In this document: positions 1 to 7,197 of the stretch, in pieces
Layout of the letters: each line of letters opens with the position of its first letter
How positions within the stretch are numbered: the first letter of the stretch is position 1
NCBI GenBank assembly: GCA_025464005.1
Contig: JAODBO010000110.1
Coordinates: forward strand, 1 to 34,116
Direction: 5' to 3'
Length of the DNA stretch: 34,116 nucleotides
Source: Acidimicrobiaceae bacterium
GTDB lineage: Bacteria; Actinomycetota; Acidimicrobiia; Acidimicrobiales; Bog-793
Notes under the pieces: model-generated
Told to the model about the DNA's origin: nothing
The model's database searches: none
What the model saw: the letters and a program-made list of their open reading frames with translations, nothing else
Made by a program: the position numbers and the translations under genes

Positions 1-351
1 GGCCTCGTTCACCCGCGAAAGAGCGGCTACAGCCCTTTCGTCCAATATGTGACCGAGAAGGACGAGAAGGACCTTGGACCACCAGCGTGCGTCAGGTACA
101 TCCGAAGAGTCGCCGAAGTCATTACGACTCTCGACCACCTCTGCGATCCGCCACACGTAATCGGTCTCTCCATCAACCTGAGCAGCCAGCCAACCGTATT
201 TGACGAGCTCATCGCGCAGATCGGCGACAAGATCGGTTCGCCCGTATCCAGAGAGGCGCAATCGCCGCTAGATCTCGGAGAGGCCGCGGAGCGTCGAGCA
301 ATGAAACGGGCCCGTACGCATCATGCAGCGTCAGGCCAAAGCTCCTCGTAG
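1..351 (+). CDS. Partial hypothetical protein (C-terminal part)
   Basis: The frame is open from the first base of the window to a TAG at 349-351, so the start lies upstream and only about 116 residues are visible. I do not recognise a family. The middle is regular and protein-like (a stretch rich in V, I and L around residues 35-75), and the last 30 residues are charged and Ala/Arg/Ser rich. No competing frame is better. A GTG at 49 could be an internal start, but the frame stays open upstream of it and translates sensibly. The next + strand gene begins about 115 bp downstream, and nothing shows that they share a transcript. Confidence 0.5.
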   Translation, partial: GLVHPRKSGYSPFVQYVTEKDEKDLGPPACVRYIRRVAEVITTLDHLCDPPHVIGLSINLSSQPTVFDELIAQIGDKIGSPVSREAQSPLDLGEAAERRAMKRARTHHAASGQSSS

Positions 352-467
352 TAGCTCTGTCCCTCACCCCAGGAGGAAGCACAGTACAGAGTGCAGCTCC
401 GGCGAAGCACGTGAACGGGAATGCGACCTATGCCCGGTGAGACATACCACCCGTATTCTCGGATGTG

Positions 468-1583
468 ATGACATCGCTGCCGCTGTCGATCCAGATGCTG
501 CTCCCGCTTCTCGCGGACGGGAATAGCCATCGGCGCGCCTGGACATTGATCCTTCTCCAGGGGCCTGGTCCGGAGATGCTCCGCACCCACATCCAAGAGA
601 TCCACAACGCGCTCGGCTCAAACAGTCCGGGGATCCCCGAGCTGAACGAGATTATCGATCTCTCTGGAGCGGCCGTGTCTGACGCAAGTGACACGATTCC
701 CAATCAGCACTACCTCTCCCAAGCGACGCAGCGCCGCTTCGTGGAAATCGTCCCGGGGCGGGGCAAGGTTGTGCGGTACGTCGACCTCGCGACTGGCGAT
801 TCCGACGTCGGCAAGACAGAGGACCTCGGCAACGAATTCCACTTCATTCCCATCGACAGTAAGGCCGCCGAGAAGCTTTGGCAGACAGTCGAAAGTCGCA
901 TCAACGACCCGATCGACTCCGCGCTCGCGGGGCGAACCCTGACGATCGCCCAAGAGCGACTTCTCAAGGACTACGTGGCGCTGCACTTCGCACGCAACCC
1001 CCAGCTCCTTGAGGTGCATCACAAGTCGGTGAAGTCGGCCGTCGAAAACCAACTTGAGGAACTCGCTCGGACCCCGTTCGCCGCCGCGGCCTTCTACCGG
1101 AAGACCGGACTTCACGTCGCTCAGCTAGGTGGCGAGGCCGCACGCATCGGTGCCCGCGAGCTGCAGGGGCGGTTCACTGACCTGTACGAACGCGGGGCCT
1201 TGTTCCGCTTGACCGCACAGCGCATCTTCGAGGACGTGAAGGACCGCATCGATCCCCTTGGCGTCGAGCTGGTTACGCCGGCCTCCCCATCAAAAGAGTT
1301 CCTGGTCGGTGATGTGCCGGCACTCACGGTCCAAGAAGCAACAGGACGAGTGGGCGTCCTCGGTGGAGTTGCTGTCGACGAGGCTGAGTATTTATTCATG
1401 GCGCTAGCCCCCCAGCTCGTCGTGGCTCTTGGCCCGAGCGACGGCTACTCCTCGGCGGACGACACGCGGGTGGACCGGCTGAACAATTTCCAGGTGAACG
1501 GCGCGCGCGAACGCGTCTTCTTCCGGCCTAGTGCCGCTTTCGCCGTTCAGATCGAGGCCTGGCGACCGGCGTCTGAGACCTGA
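468..1583 (+). CDS. DUF4238 family protein
   Basis: About 371 residues. The segment near residue 81 (PNQHYLSQATQRRFV) and the later stretch around residues 155-185 (DPIDSALAGRT, then QERLLKDYVALHFARNP) match the pattern of DUF4238, a family of unknown biochemical function common in accessory regions and often suspected in defence. The start is uncertain. A TATTCT at 454-459 lies 8 bp before the ATG at 468, which fits a leaderless transcript; GTG at 465 and ATG at 576 are alternatives, and none has a good Shine-Dalgarno sequence. No signal peptide or membrane segment is visible. Family call fairly sure, role unknown. Confidence 0.72.
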   Translation: MTSLPLSIQMLLPLLADGNSHRRAWTLILLQGPGPEMLRTHIQEIHNALGSNSPGIPELNEIIDLSGAAVSDASDTIPNQHYLSQATQRRFVEIVPGRGKVVRYVDLATGDSDVGKTEDLGNEFHFIPIDSKAAEKLWQTVESRINDPIDSALAGRTLTIAQERLLKDYVALHFARNPQLLEVHHKSVKSAVENQLEELARTPFAAAAFYRKTGLHVAQLGGEAARIGARELQGRFTDLYERGALFRLTAQRIFEDVKDRIDPLGVELVTPASPSKEFLVGDVPALTVQEATGRVGVLGGVAVDEAEYLFMALAPQLVVALGPSDGYSSADDTRVDRLNNFQVNGARERVFFRPSAAFAVQIEAWRPASET

Positions 1584-1638
1584 CGACGCGCTTGATAGTC
1601 CTCAAACTCTGCTCACGCGGACTCGTGAACGATCGGAG

Positions 1639-1845
1639 CTAGGCGGGATGCTCCCGGTTGAAGGCGTCGAGTGCTGCCTGTGCTGCCTCCACTCGACCCT
1701 GTCGCTCCTGCGCCATGCCGGGCGCGAGTTCGGCTGACTCGGTGCCCTTGAGCGGCGTCGCGGCGAGCAGTTCGTCGTATGCGGCCACCGCGCCGCGAAG
1801 CTCGGCAGGGAGCCGTTGACGCTCTTCGAAAAAGTCCTCGGCCAT
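1639..1845 (-). CDS. Small helical hypothetical protein
   Basis: A 68-residue protein starting MAEDFFEERQRLP, rich in Ala and Glu and predicted mostly helical by eye. I chose the ATG at 1845 because an AGGGGGT Shine-Dalgarno lies about 8 bases upstream; an in-frame ATG at 1866 lacks one. It is convergent with the DUF4238 gene, whose end lies 55 bp away. No family is recognised. Upstream (1877-1914) are two small dyads, GTGAA-AC-TTCAC and a perfect 14-bp palindrome, which may be its control sites. Confidence 0.5.
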   Translation of the reverse strand: MAEDFFEERQRLPAELRGAVAAYDELLAATPLKGTESAELAPGMAQERQGRVEAAQAALDAFNREHPA

Positions 1846-1900
1846 GACCCGCACCCCCTGTTTCATAGACTGAGGTGTGAAACTTCACGAATGTAGTTCG

Positions 1901-1914
1901 TCCACAGCTGTGGA
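1901..1914. promoter_or_regulatory. 14-bp perfect palindrome upstream of small gene
   Basis: TCCACAGCTGTGGA is a perfect palindrome 56 bp upstream of the minus-strand start at 1845. A second dyad (GTGAA/TTCAC, 1877-1888) lies between. It may be an operator, but no cognate regulator is identified. Confidence 0.3.
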
Positions 1915-2041
1915 GATGATATCCCCCGCGATATCCCCGCGAAGAGGGACTACCGATCCACAGGCCAATGGACGCACAGTGACGCCATGACCGAACTACA
2001 GCAGTGTGGTTTACACCGTCATCCGCCGTAGGCGCGAGGTG

Positions 2042-2088
2042 TGGGTCCTGAAGGGCCAGATTTTCCAGGCCCGACCCTCCAGGACCCA
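2042..2088 (+). other. Two-stage hairpin directly upstream of the class II tRNA
   Basis: TGGGTCCTG (2042-2050) pairs perfectly with CAGGACCCA (2080-2088). Inside it GGGCC (2053-2057) pairs with GGCCC (2068-2072) around a 10-base loop. The hairpin ends 4 bases before the tRNA. It has no U-tract and no upstream + strand gene close by, so a terminator role is unconvincing. It may be part of the tRNA precursor. Confidence 0.5.
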
Positions 2089-2092
2089 TCGA

Positions 2093-2178
2093 GCGCACGT
2101 GGTGGAACTGGCATACACAGCGGTCTTCCAAACCGCCGCCCTGCTCCGGGATTGTGGGTTCGAGCCCCACCGTGCGCA
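2093..2178 (+). tRNA. Class II tRNA, leucine-type body with UCC (Gly) anticodon
   Basis: An 86-nt cloverleaf. The acceptor stem GCGCACG/CGTGCGC (2093-2099, 2171-2177) is perfect, with discriminator A at 2178 and no encoded CCA. The D arm is of leucine type (TGGTGGAA, then GG, then CAC) with U8, A14, A15, G18 and G19. The anticodon stem GCGGT/ACCGC (2120-2124, 2132-2136) is perfect and the loop CTTCCAA gives anticodon TCC at 2127-2129. A 17-nt variable arm (2137-2153) carries a CCC/GGG stem, and the T arm GTGGG-TTCGAGC-CCCAC is perfect. By anticodon it is tRNA-Gly(UCC); by body (class II, A73, possible A15-U48 pair) it is leucine-like. The stems show no decay, so a pseudogene is not favoured, but the decoded amino acid cannot be stated. 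Confidence 0.8.
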
Positions 2179-2365
2179 CGCTTGGCGCTGCAAACTACCT
2201 CTTCAAGACCTACTTCGCGGTCGTCTTCTCCTGCCTAGGCCTATCCGGTACGGAAACTTGCACACCGGCAGACCAACAAAGTGCCGTGCAAGGTCATCGC
2301 GCAAAACCTGTCGTGCTCATCGCCAGCATCCACAAGATCGGGTTGGCTGGCTAGCGCCCGTTTAT
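2179..2365. other. Gene-free stretch after the tRNA
   Basis: No convincing coding frame. One hairpin can be drawn: TTGCAC plus GGCA (2258-2270) with TGCC plus GTGCAA (2282-2291). It has no U-tract. It lies between the tRNA and the convergent minus-strand small gene. Confidence 0.3.
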
Positions 2366-2551
2366 CTAGTCCCCGTCCGAGATGGGAGTCGTTTGCGGAG
2401 CAGTCGCTGCCTCCTCGCTCGGAGTCGGGTTCGCCGGCTTCACCGGCGCAAAATTGGGCGTGGGGGCGATGTCCGACGAAGCGCTCTTTCCCGCGCGCTC
2501 GCCTTGATCGCCTCCTCCTTGCTGGTGCTGGGTATTCTCGTGCTCGGTCAT
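2366..2551 (-). CDS. Small disordered hypothetical protein
   Basis: A 61-residue protein starting MTEHENTQHQQGGGDQ, low in hydrophobic residues and rich in Pro, Ala, Thr and Gln, so probably disordered. The start is supported by a very strong Shine-Dalgarno (GGAAGGGGGG) 4-5 bases upstream. It lies 23 bp after the stop of the minus-strand gene at 2575-3093 and is probably co-transcribed with it. No family is recognised. Confidence 0.45.
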   Translation of the reverse strand: MTEHENTQHQQGGGDQGERAGKSASSDIAPTPNFAPVKPANPTPSEEAATAPQTTPISDGD

Positions 2552-2574
2552 GCGACCCCCCTTCCCGCGTGAGG

Positions 2575-3093
2575 CTAGACCTCCTTGGTATCTGGGCGCG
2601 GGACGAACACTTGATCCATCCACCATCCTGATCTGAACTTCGCCAAGCGCGTCGGGGCTGTCACTTTCAGGTACACCTGCCAGCCGATGACCGATGGAGA
2701 TGGATTGGTCGGAGGGAAAGTGACCGATGTCGTCAATTCCTCGCCTGGATCGACGTATTGCTGGTTGAACGCACGTGAGTGTTCCTGGGGGTCGTCAGTT
2801 TCGAGCAGAGAGCCGTCGTCCCCTACGTAGACCTCGGTCATCCGCACGAGCACGCCCTTGCTCTCGTGGAACTTGACCCGCCAGAGACCGACCGCTTTGA
2901 TCACGGGCCGCGTCGAAATGACAAATCCAGCGGCAGTCCTGTGGACAAGTGCCGATATGGAAACGCTGGCGCGACGCCCGTAGAGAGTCGCAAGAGCACC
3001 GCCGAGCACCGCCGCGGTTCCTCCCGCCAGCGCGCCGATTCCTGTAACGACGTTGAGCCACGTGTCGGGGGATGACGGCGCAGTAGGAGACAT
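2575..3093 (-). CDS. Hypothetical single-pass membrane protein
   Basis: About 172 residues from the ATG at 3093 (MSPTAPSSPDTWLN). One Gly/Ala/Val-rich membrane segment spans roughly residues 12-37, followed by a soluble domain with beta-strand-like alternation that includes SVTFPPTNPSP and WQVYLKVTAP. This suits a small anchored protein with a beta-sandwich-like outer or inner domain. No known family is recognised. An in-frame upstream extension to 3216 is possible, but it is Arg-rich and looks non-coding. It probably forms a two-gene unit with the small gene downstream. Confidence 0.55.
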   Translation of the reverse strand: MSPTAPSSPDTWLNVVTGIGALAGGTAAVLGGALATLYGRRASVSISALVHRTAAGFVISTRPVIKAVGLWRVKFHESKGVLVRMTEVYVGDDGSLLETDDPQEHSRAFNQQYVDPGEELTTSVTFPPTNPSPSVIGWQVYLKVTAPTRLAKFRSGWWMDQVFVPRPDTKEV

Positions 3094-3239
3094 GCCGGTT
3101 GAGCGTAGATAGCCCCACGGGCCCCGCCAAGCACTCCCGCAATGAGGTCCTCTCACACTTCGCTCGATTGGATCAATCCTGTCGGAGGCGTTGCTTTCGG
3201 CGTAGGGTCTTCCCACCTGCGAGTAGAGAAGGTTCGCTG

Positions 3240-3419
3240 ATGACCTTGGAGTCGGATGTACGGGCGCTCAAGCGTGATCTCGGGTCTCTGGCTAAAGCCG
3301 TTGAGCGCATCGCTGATGTTGTCGAGGGCATTGCGAAGGGCAATCCCAAGAGCAGCGGCGGCAGTGAGGCGAGCAGCGCCGGACACGCGGCCCGCCAGGT
3401 AGCCAACAGCAACAGGTAG
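3240..3419 (+). CDS. Small coiled-coil hypothetical protein
   Basis: A 59-residue protein starting MTLESDVRALKRDLG. Residues 1-33 show a clear heptad pattern (L, V, L, L, V, I, V, I), so a short coiled coil is likely, followed by a Ser/Gly/Ala tail. The start is supported by AGAAGG nine bases upstream. It is divergent from the membrane protein gene at 2575-3093. No family is assigned, and a gene this short may be a false positive. Confidence 0.45.
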   Translation: MTLESDVRALKRDLGSLAKAVERIADVVEGIAKGNPKSSGGSEASSAGHAARQVANSNR

Positions 3420-3458
3420 CTCATCTGGGCGCGCAGACATTTGAACGACAGACCGCTT

Positions 3459-3488
3459 CTAGTGGTGCGTCGCCGAAATGGCAGTGGT
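3459..3488 (+). repeat. 30-bp inverted repeat, copy 1
   Basis: The core TGCGTCGCCGAAATGGCAG also occurs on the opposite strand at 6159-6188. Aligned over 30 bases (both begin CTAGTG on their own strand), the two copies differ at two positions. They lie 2.7 kb apart in inverted orientation, around the genes at 3823-4161 and 4276-6024. Confidence 0.75.
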
Positions 3489-3822
3489 CGTCGCTCGGGC
3501 TGCGATGGACCGGCCAAGGGCGGCGTGATCCGTCGATATGCGGCGACGCGAGCCTCACGTGGGACGTTGTTCGGTACGACGTTCTGTTCGCTTCGGGCAA
3601 CACGCATGCATCGTTCGAGGCCCGTTGTCGTCGGCTTGAGCCTTTGTGGGCTTGCCGCTCAATCGCGTCGCGAATCAGCGCGGGACTGTCGTTCCGCGTG
3701 ATCTTCTGTATTCGCGAGCGTTGCTTACGGGCGCATTGTGGAGACCCGAATGCGCTTCGACAATTGCTGACAAGCGCTGGGCAAGCCCCGGTTAGCGCGT
3801 TCCGCTCGCTACCATTCGGTGC
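3489..3822. other. Gene-free stretch
   Basis: I see no supported gene here. Open frames on both strands are short and Arg-rich. The region separates the 3459-3488 repeat from the + strand gene at 3823. Confidence 0.3.
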
Positions 3823-4161
3823 ATGATCGATGACGCTGACCCTCCTCCCAGCGACGGGCTGAATCCCGAACACAACCCTGCGGCCTTTGGCGGGCTGAAT
3901 CCGAATGGCACCGTCGTGTGCGGGCGCTGCGCCAGAATCATTGCTTACGACCCGACCCGATCCTGGTGGCTTGACGAGACCGGCATTCCCTCGTGCGCGC
4001 CCGGTCCGAACGGGGCGTTCCTCGAGCACGAGCCGAAGAACTCCCCGTGGATAGAAGCGATGCTCGTCGAACCGGAGCCCGACCCGCTTGATGCCTATCT
4101 GCACTGGCCGACGGAGTCCGAGCAGGGCGACGAAGGTGAGCCGGCCGGGTCATCTTCGTAG
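3823..4161 (+). CDS. Hypothetical acidic protein with a CxxC motif
   Basis: A 112-residue acidic protein starting MIDDADPPPSDGLNPEHN. A CGRC pair at residues 33-36 and a Cys at residue 58 hint at half of a zinc-binding site, but a fourth ligand is not obvious. Two near-identical GLNP segments sit near residues 12 and 25. There is no signal peptide or membrane segment. It lies between the two copies of the 30-bp inverted repeat and about 115 bp upstream of the large unknown gene at 4276. No family is recognised. Confidence 0.5.
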   Translation: MIDDADPPPSDGLNPEHNPAAFGGLNPNGTVVCGRCARIIAYDPTRSWWLDETGIPSCAPGPNGAFLEHEPKNSPWIEAMLVEPEPDPLDAYLHWPTESEQGDEGEPAGSSS

Positions 4162-4275
4162 GCCCCCCGCGGTGCCCGCCTCGGTTGAGTGACGACGCAC
4201 CCCACGTGAGCACAGAAACGGTGCCGCCGACCGCTGGAATGGACGCTGCGTCGCTGATCGAACAGTCGCCTGCGA

Positions 4276-6024
4276 TTGGATTCTGCTCTGGAATGTGAGA
4301 GTGCGCTCGGTATTCTCGGGTTGGTGAGCATTCCGATCGTCCCGGGCTATATCGAGCGGCCAGGTCCCACGTCGCTCTCAGATCTGTGGTCGCGACCCGC
4401 AGGTGAGTACCCCGACGAACTCTGGCCCGAGGATGTAGTCCGGAGCGTCGTGCATGAGCCGACTGACTGGCTCATCGTGTGCGAGCACTACTTCACACCC
4501 GATGGACATGGCGGACGTGGTTGCGTTCTGACCACGCCCGAGGACGTCCACGCAGTGATAAGCGGCAGGACGGATTGGGTGGGTCAAGACCTCGGGAGCT
4601 TCAGCGTCTGGGAGGGTCCGGATGGTGAGACTGGCTTCGACACCGGCCTAACCGACGTCGAGCGCGACGCCAACCTGCAGTTTTTTATCCAGGTGAAGCG
4701 CCCAGAGGGCTCACCTGACCCCGTGGTTGACATCTGGCAGCCGTTCTTGTGGTACTTCGACGCGTACCCGGTCAAGGGCGGATGGGCCTATGTGAATGAG
4801 GCCGGCCGGCCTCAGGAGCTGGTGAGATCGCAGATCAGTCGCGAGGATTGGATCATCGAGGTGCGGGGGCTCGAGTTCCGTCAGTTCCTCCACGCCTGTG
4901 GCCGCGACGCCATCTTGCAGATCGACTGCGTGCCACTGACGAAGATAAGCGGGTTTCCAAGGACGGAAGACGACTTCGCATGTGAGTGGGCGCACTTCGA
5001 CTTTGTGGCGACGTCCGAACGGGCGATTTCGCAGGGGGGCTTCTCCCGCGTCCTGGGTCAATACGTTGTAAAGGGCAGCCGGACGAGCAGGGTTCCCCGA
5101 TTCGAGGAGCGCCGCTCGACGGTTGAGTACCCGCAGTACATCTACGGCATCGAGCCCTCGACTGGCGAACCGCTGAGACACACCTGCGACACTGATCTGC
5201 TTGGGACGTACTTCGACCAGGACAACAGTCGGCTCCACTATTTAACGACTGTCAACTTCAAGCGCGAGGTGCTGATCCCGTACGCGCAAGAGCCGCGCCG
5301 GTACCGCCTCCGAAGGTCCCGCCTGGAGTGTCTCGGACTCTGGGGACTGGACATGTCCTTCAACACCGCTGGCCTCGTCGAGGTGTACCTCGGAGACCTC
5401 GGCCGCGACCTACCCTCTGACGAGTGGGGGCACTGGCTGACCTACAACGTGATTCCCGAGGGAAAGATGGAGGAGGGACGATTCCGGCGGGACTTCCTTA
5501 ATCAGTTCGCGTCATCACCCGACATCCCAAGTGATCTACGACGAGCGCGCGCGGCCGCTGCTATGTCGACAGAGCGTCTCTTGGGCGTCCCTGTCTGGCG
5601 GCCGCTCCGCGACGACATCGCTCCGGAGTACGAATCGTTGATCGGCCCGCTGAGTGAAGATCCCGCCGCGTTGCAGACACCCTTGATCCTGCTAGCCAAA
5701 TGCTTCGTGGACGCGATCGATCCCGTCCCGCTGAAGGCGTATCTCGGTGACGCGCAGAGCGGCGAGAAGAGCTTGAGTCTGCTCGGTCGCTTCGCTGAGC
5801 GCTTCGGCGGATCTCAAGACGACGTCGAAGCGTTGAGAGCGCTCTACGACGTTCGCTCGGCGGGCGGCTTCGCTCATCTGGCGGGCTCCCGTCGAAATGC
5901 TGCGCACGAACGTCTCGGCATAAAGGACCTGAACACCATCGACGCGTTCGACCACGTCGCAGTGCGGATTATCGAGTGTCTCCAGACCATCGCGGCGCTC
6001 ACCGATGCCGAGGCGACGCGCTAA
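4276..6024 (+). CDS. Large protein of unknown function
   Basis: About 582 residues from a TTG at 4276; GTG at 4324 is an equally good start and would shorten it by 16 residues. The long uninterrupted frame and balanced composition leave little doubt that it is a gene. The first 440 residues look like mixed alpha/beta, beta-rich and Trp/Tyr-rich. The last ~150 are helical and contain VRSAGGFAH, an R-x6-H pattern, followed by RRNAAH, an R-x4-H pattern. Such motifs occur in HEPN-type RNases, but I cannot confirm the fold. No membrane segment is visible. It is the first of three + strand genes of unknown function and lies between the inverted repeats. Confidence 0.75.
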   Translation: MDSALECESALGILGLVSIPIVPGYIERPGPTSLSDLWSRPAGEYPDELWPEDVVRSVVHEPTDWLIVCEHYFTPDGHGGRGCVLTTPEDVHAVISGRTDWVGQDLGSFSVWEGPDGETGFDTGLTDVERDANLQFFIQVKRPEGSPDPVVDIWQPFLWYFDAYPVKGGWAYVNEAGRPQELVRSQISREDWIIEVRGLEFRQFLHACGRDAILQIDCVPLTKISGFPRTEDDFACEWAHFDFVATSERAISQGGFSRVLGQYVVKGSRTSRVPRFEERRSTVEYPQYIYGIEPSTGEPLRHTCDTDLLGTYFDQDNSRLHYLTTVNFKREVLIPYAQEPRRYRLRRSRLECLGLWGLDMSFNTAGLVEVYLGDLGRDLPSDEWGHWLTYNVIPEGKMEEGRFRRDFLNQFASSPDIPSDLRRARAAAAMSTERLLGVPVWRPLRDDIAPEYESLIGPLSEDPAALQTPLILLAKCFVDAIDPVPLKAYLGDAQSGEKSLSLLGRFAERFGGSQDDVEALRALYDVRSAGGFAHLAGSRRNAAHERLGIKDLNTIDAFDHVAVRIIECLQTIAALTDAEATR

Positions 6025-6158
6025 GCGGTCGGACAGCCGGTGGCGCAGCCGCTCTGCCTGCCCCGAAACGCCGGCCGTGGGGCACACAGAACGCGCGAAG
6101 CGGGTCAGCACCGGCACCGCTCCGAGTCGGCGATCGGTACGATACCGAGTCGCCAGCT

Positions 6159-6188
6159 ACCCCTGCCATTTCGGCGACGCATCACTAG
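6159..6188 (-). repeat. 30-bp inverted repeat, copy 2
   Basis: This is the reverse complement of the repeat at 3459-3488 with two mismatches. It lies 135 bp after the stop of the 582-residue gene and outside any supported gene. Confidence 0.75.
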
Positions 6189-6291
6189 CAACACAGTCCA
6201 GGGCATAAAGGTCGGTGTCAGCTCGGCGTCCCGAAGGTGTGGTCTGTTGCTACAGGTGACGCCTCGTCGGCCGTTGCGGCAAAGTCTTACT

Positions 6292-7110
6292 GTGCAGGTT
6301 CTCGGAACTCCGACCGAACGGGTCGAGCAGCGCTTTCGGCCGCTTCTCGAACTGGCGCGTGGGCTCGTGCGTCTGTATGAGGACGCGTTCTTCGACGTCC
6401 ATCCCAGGGAGTCGATGGCGGGCGACGCCTTTCCCGAGGCAACGGTTGCCCGCCTCATGATCGCGACCACGCCGCTCTTCGAGGCAGCCGTCGCATCTCT
6501 GGACGACTCCCGGACATCGCTCGGTGCGTACGTCCTGCTGCGCACGCTCATTGAGAACTGGGCCAGGATGCAATACCTGTTCGAGGCGCCCGAGACCGAA
6601 GGGATCTGTCGAGCAATCCGGCTGGAGCTGAGGACCGCGACGTATCGGGTGAAGATGGTGGAGGAGTCCGACGACCTGCCGGGCAGCGCCCAGCAGCTCG
6701 CAACGGCCCGTCGACTGCTGGATGACGTGCGGCGGTATATCGCGATCCACGGTTGCGAAGAAGGCGTCGCCTTCCCGTCGACGACTCGCCTCGTCAAGGC
6801 GCTGGCCGAGCATGTGGGCGACAACGTCCTCGTCGGCGCATGGCGCGCGGCGTCCGCAACGGCGCACGGTGACGGCTGGGAATGGATTGTGCAGCCGCGA
6901 CGCACGAGCGATCCACTGGCGAGCGGCATGCCGCCCTCGAACCGAGCCGCTCGGCTCAACCACCTCGTCGTCATGTTCTTCGGCATGGCCGTCACCGCCT
7001 TGTCGATAGTGGGCGCAGAGAAGGCGGCGATCGACGCACTCGAGGAGCGATGTCGCGCTGTGTGGGACAGCGCGTTCCTGAGACGCGCGGTCGAAGGCGA
7101 CTACGACTGA
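6292..7110 (+). CDS. DUF5677-like helical protein
   Basis: About 272 residues from the GTG at 6292; the true start is uncertain because upstream in-frame codons translate to Arg-rich sequence. The protein is mainly helical. The segment AYVLLRTLIENWARMQYL (about residues 80-97) and the later SATAHGDGW (about residues 190-198) resemble the pattern of DUF5677 and HEPN-like families, which place an R/E helix and an AHG motif close together. Function is unknown. It lies downstream of the 582-residue gene and 87 bp upstream of the next unknown gene on the same strand. The family call is tentative. Confidence 0.6.
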   Translation: MQVLGTPTERVEQRFRPLLELARGLVRLYEDAFFDVHPRESMAGDAFPEATVARLMIATTPLFEAAVASLDDSRTSLGAYVLLRTLIENWARMQYLFEAPETEGICRAIRLELRTATYRVKMVEESDDLPGSAQQLATARRLLDDVRRYIAIHGCEEGVAFPSTTRLVKALAEHVGDNVLVGAWRAASATAHGDGWEWIVQPRRTSDPLASGMPPSNRAARLNHLVVMFFGMAVTALSIVGAEKAAIDALEERCRAVWDSAFLRRAVEGDYD

Positions 7111-7197
7111 CCGGAAGCGGACGCTCACGCTTCCTACGTGCCCGATTGGCCCGGCCAACCGGAGCCGACCGTGACAACCCTGGCCGATAATGGACGC

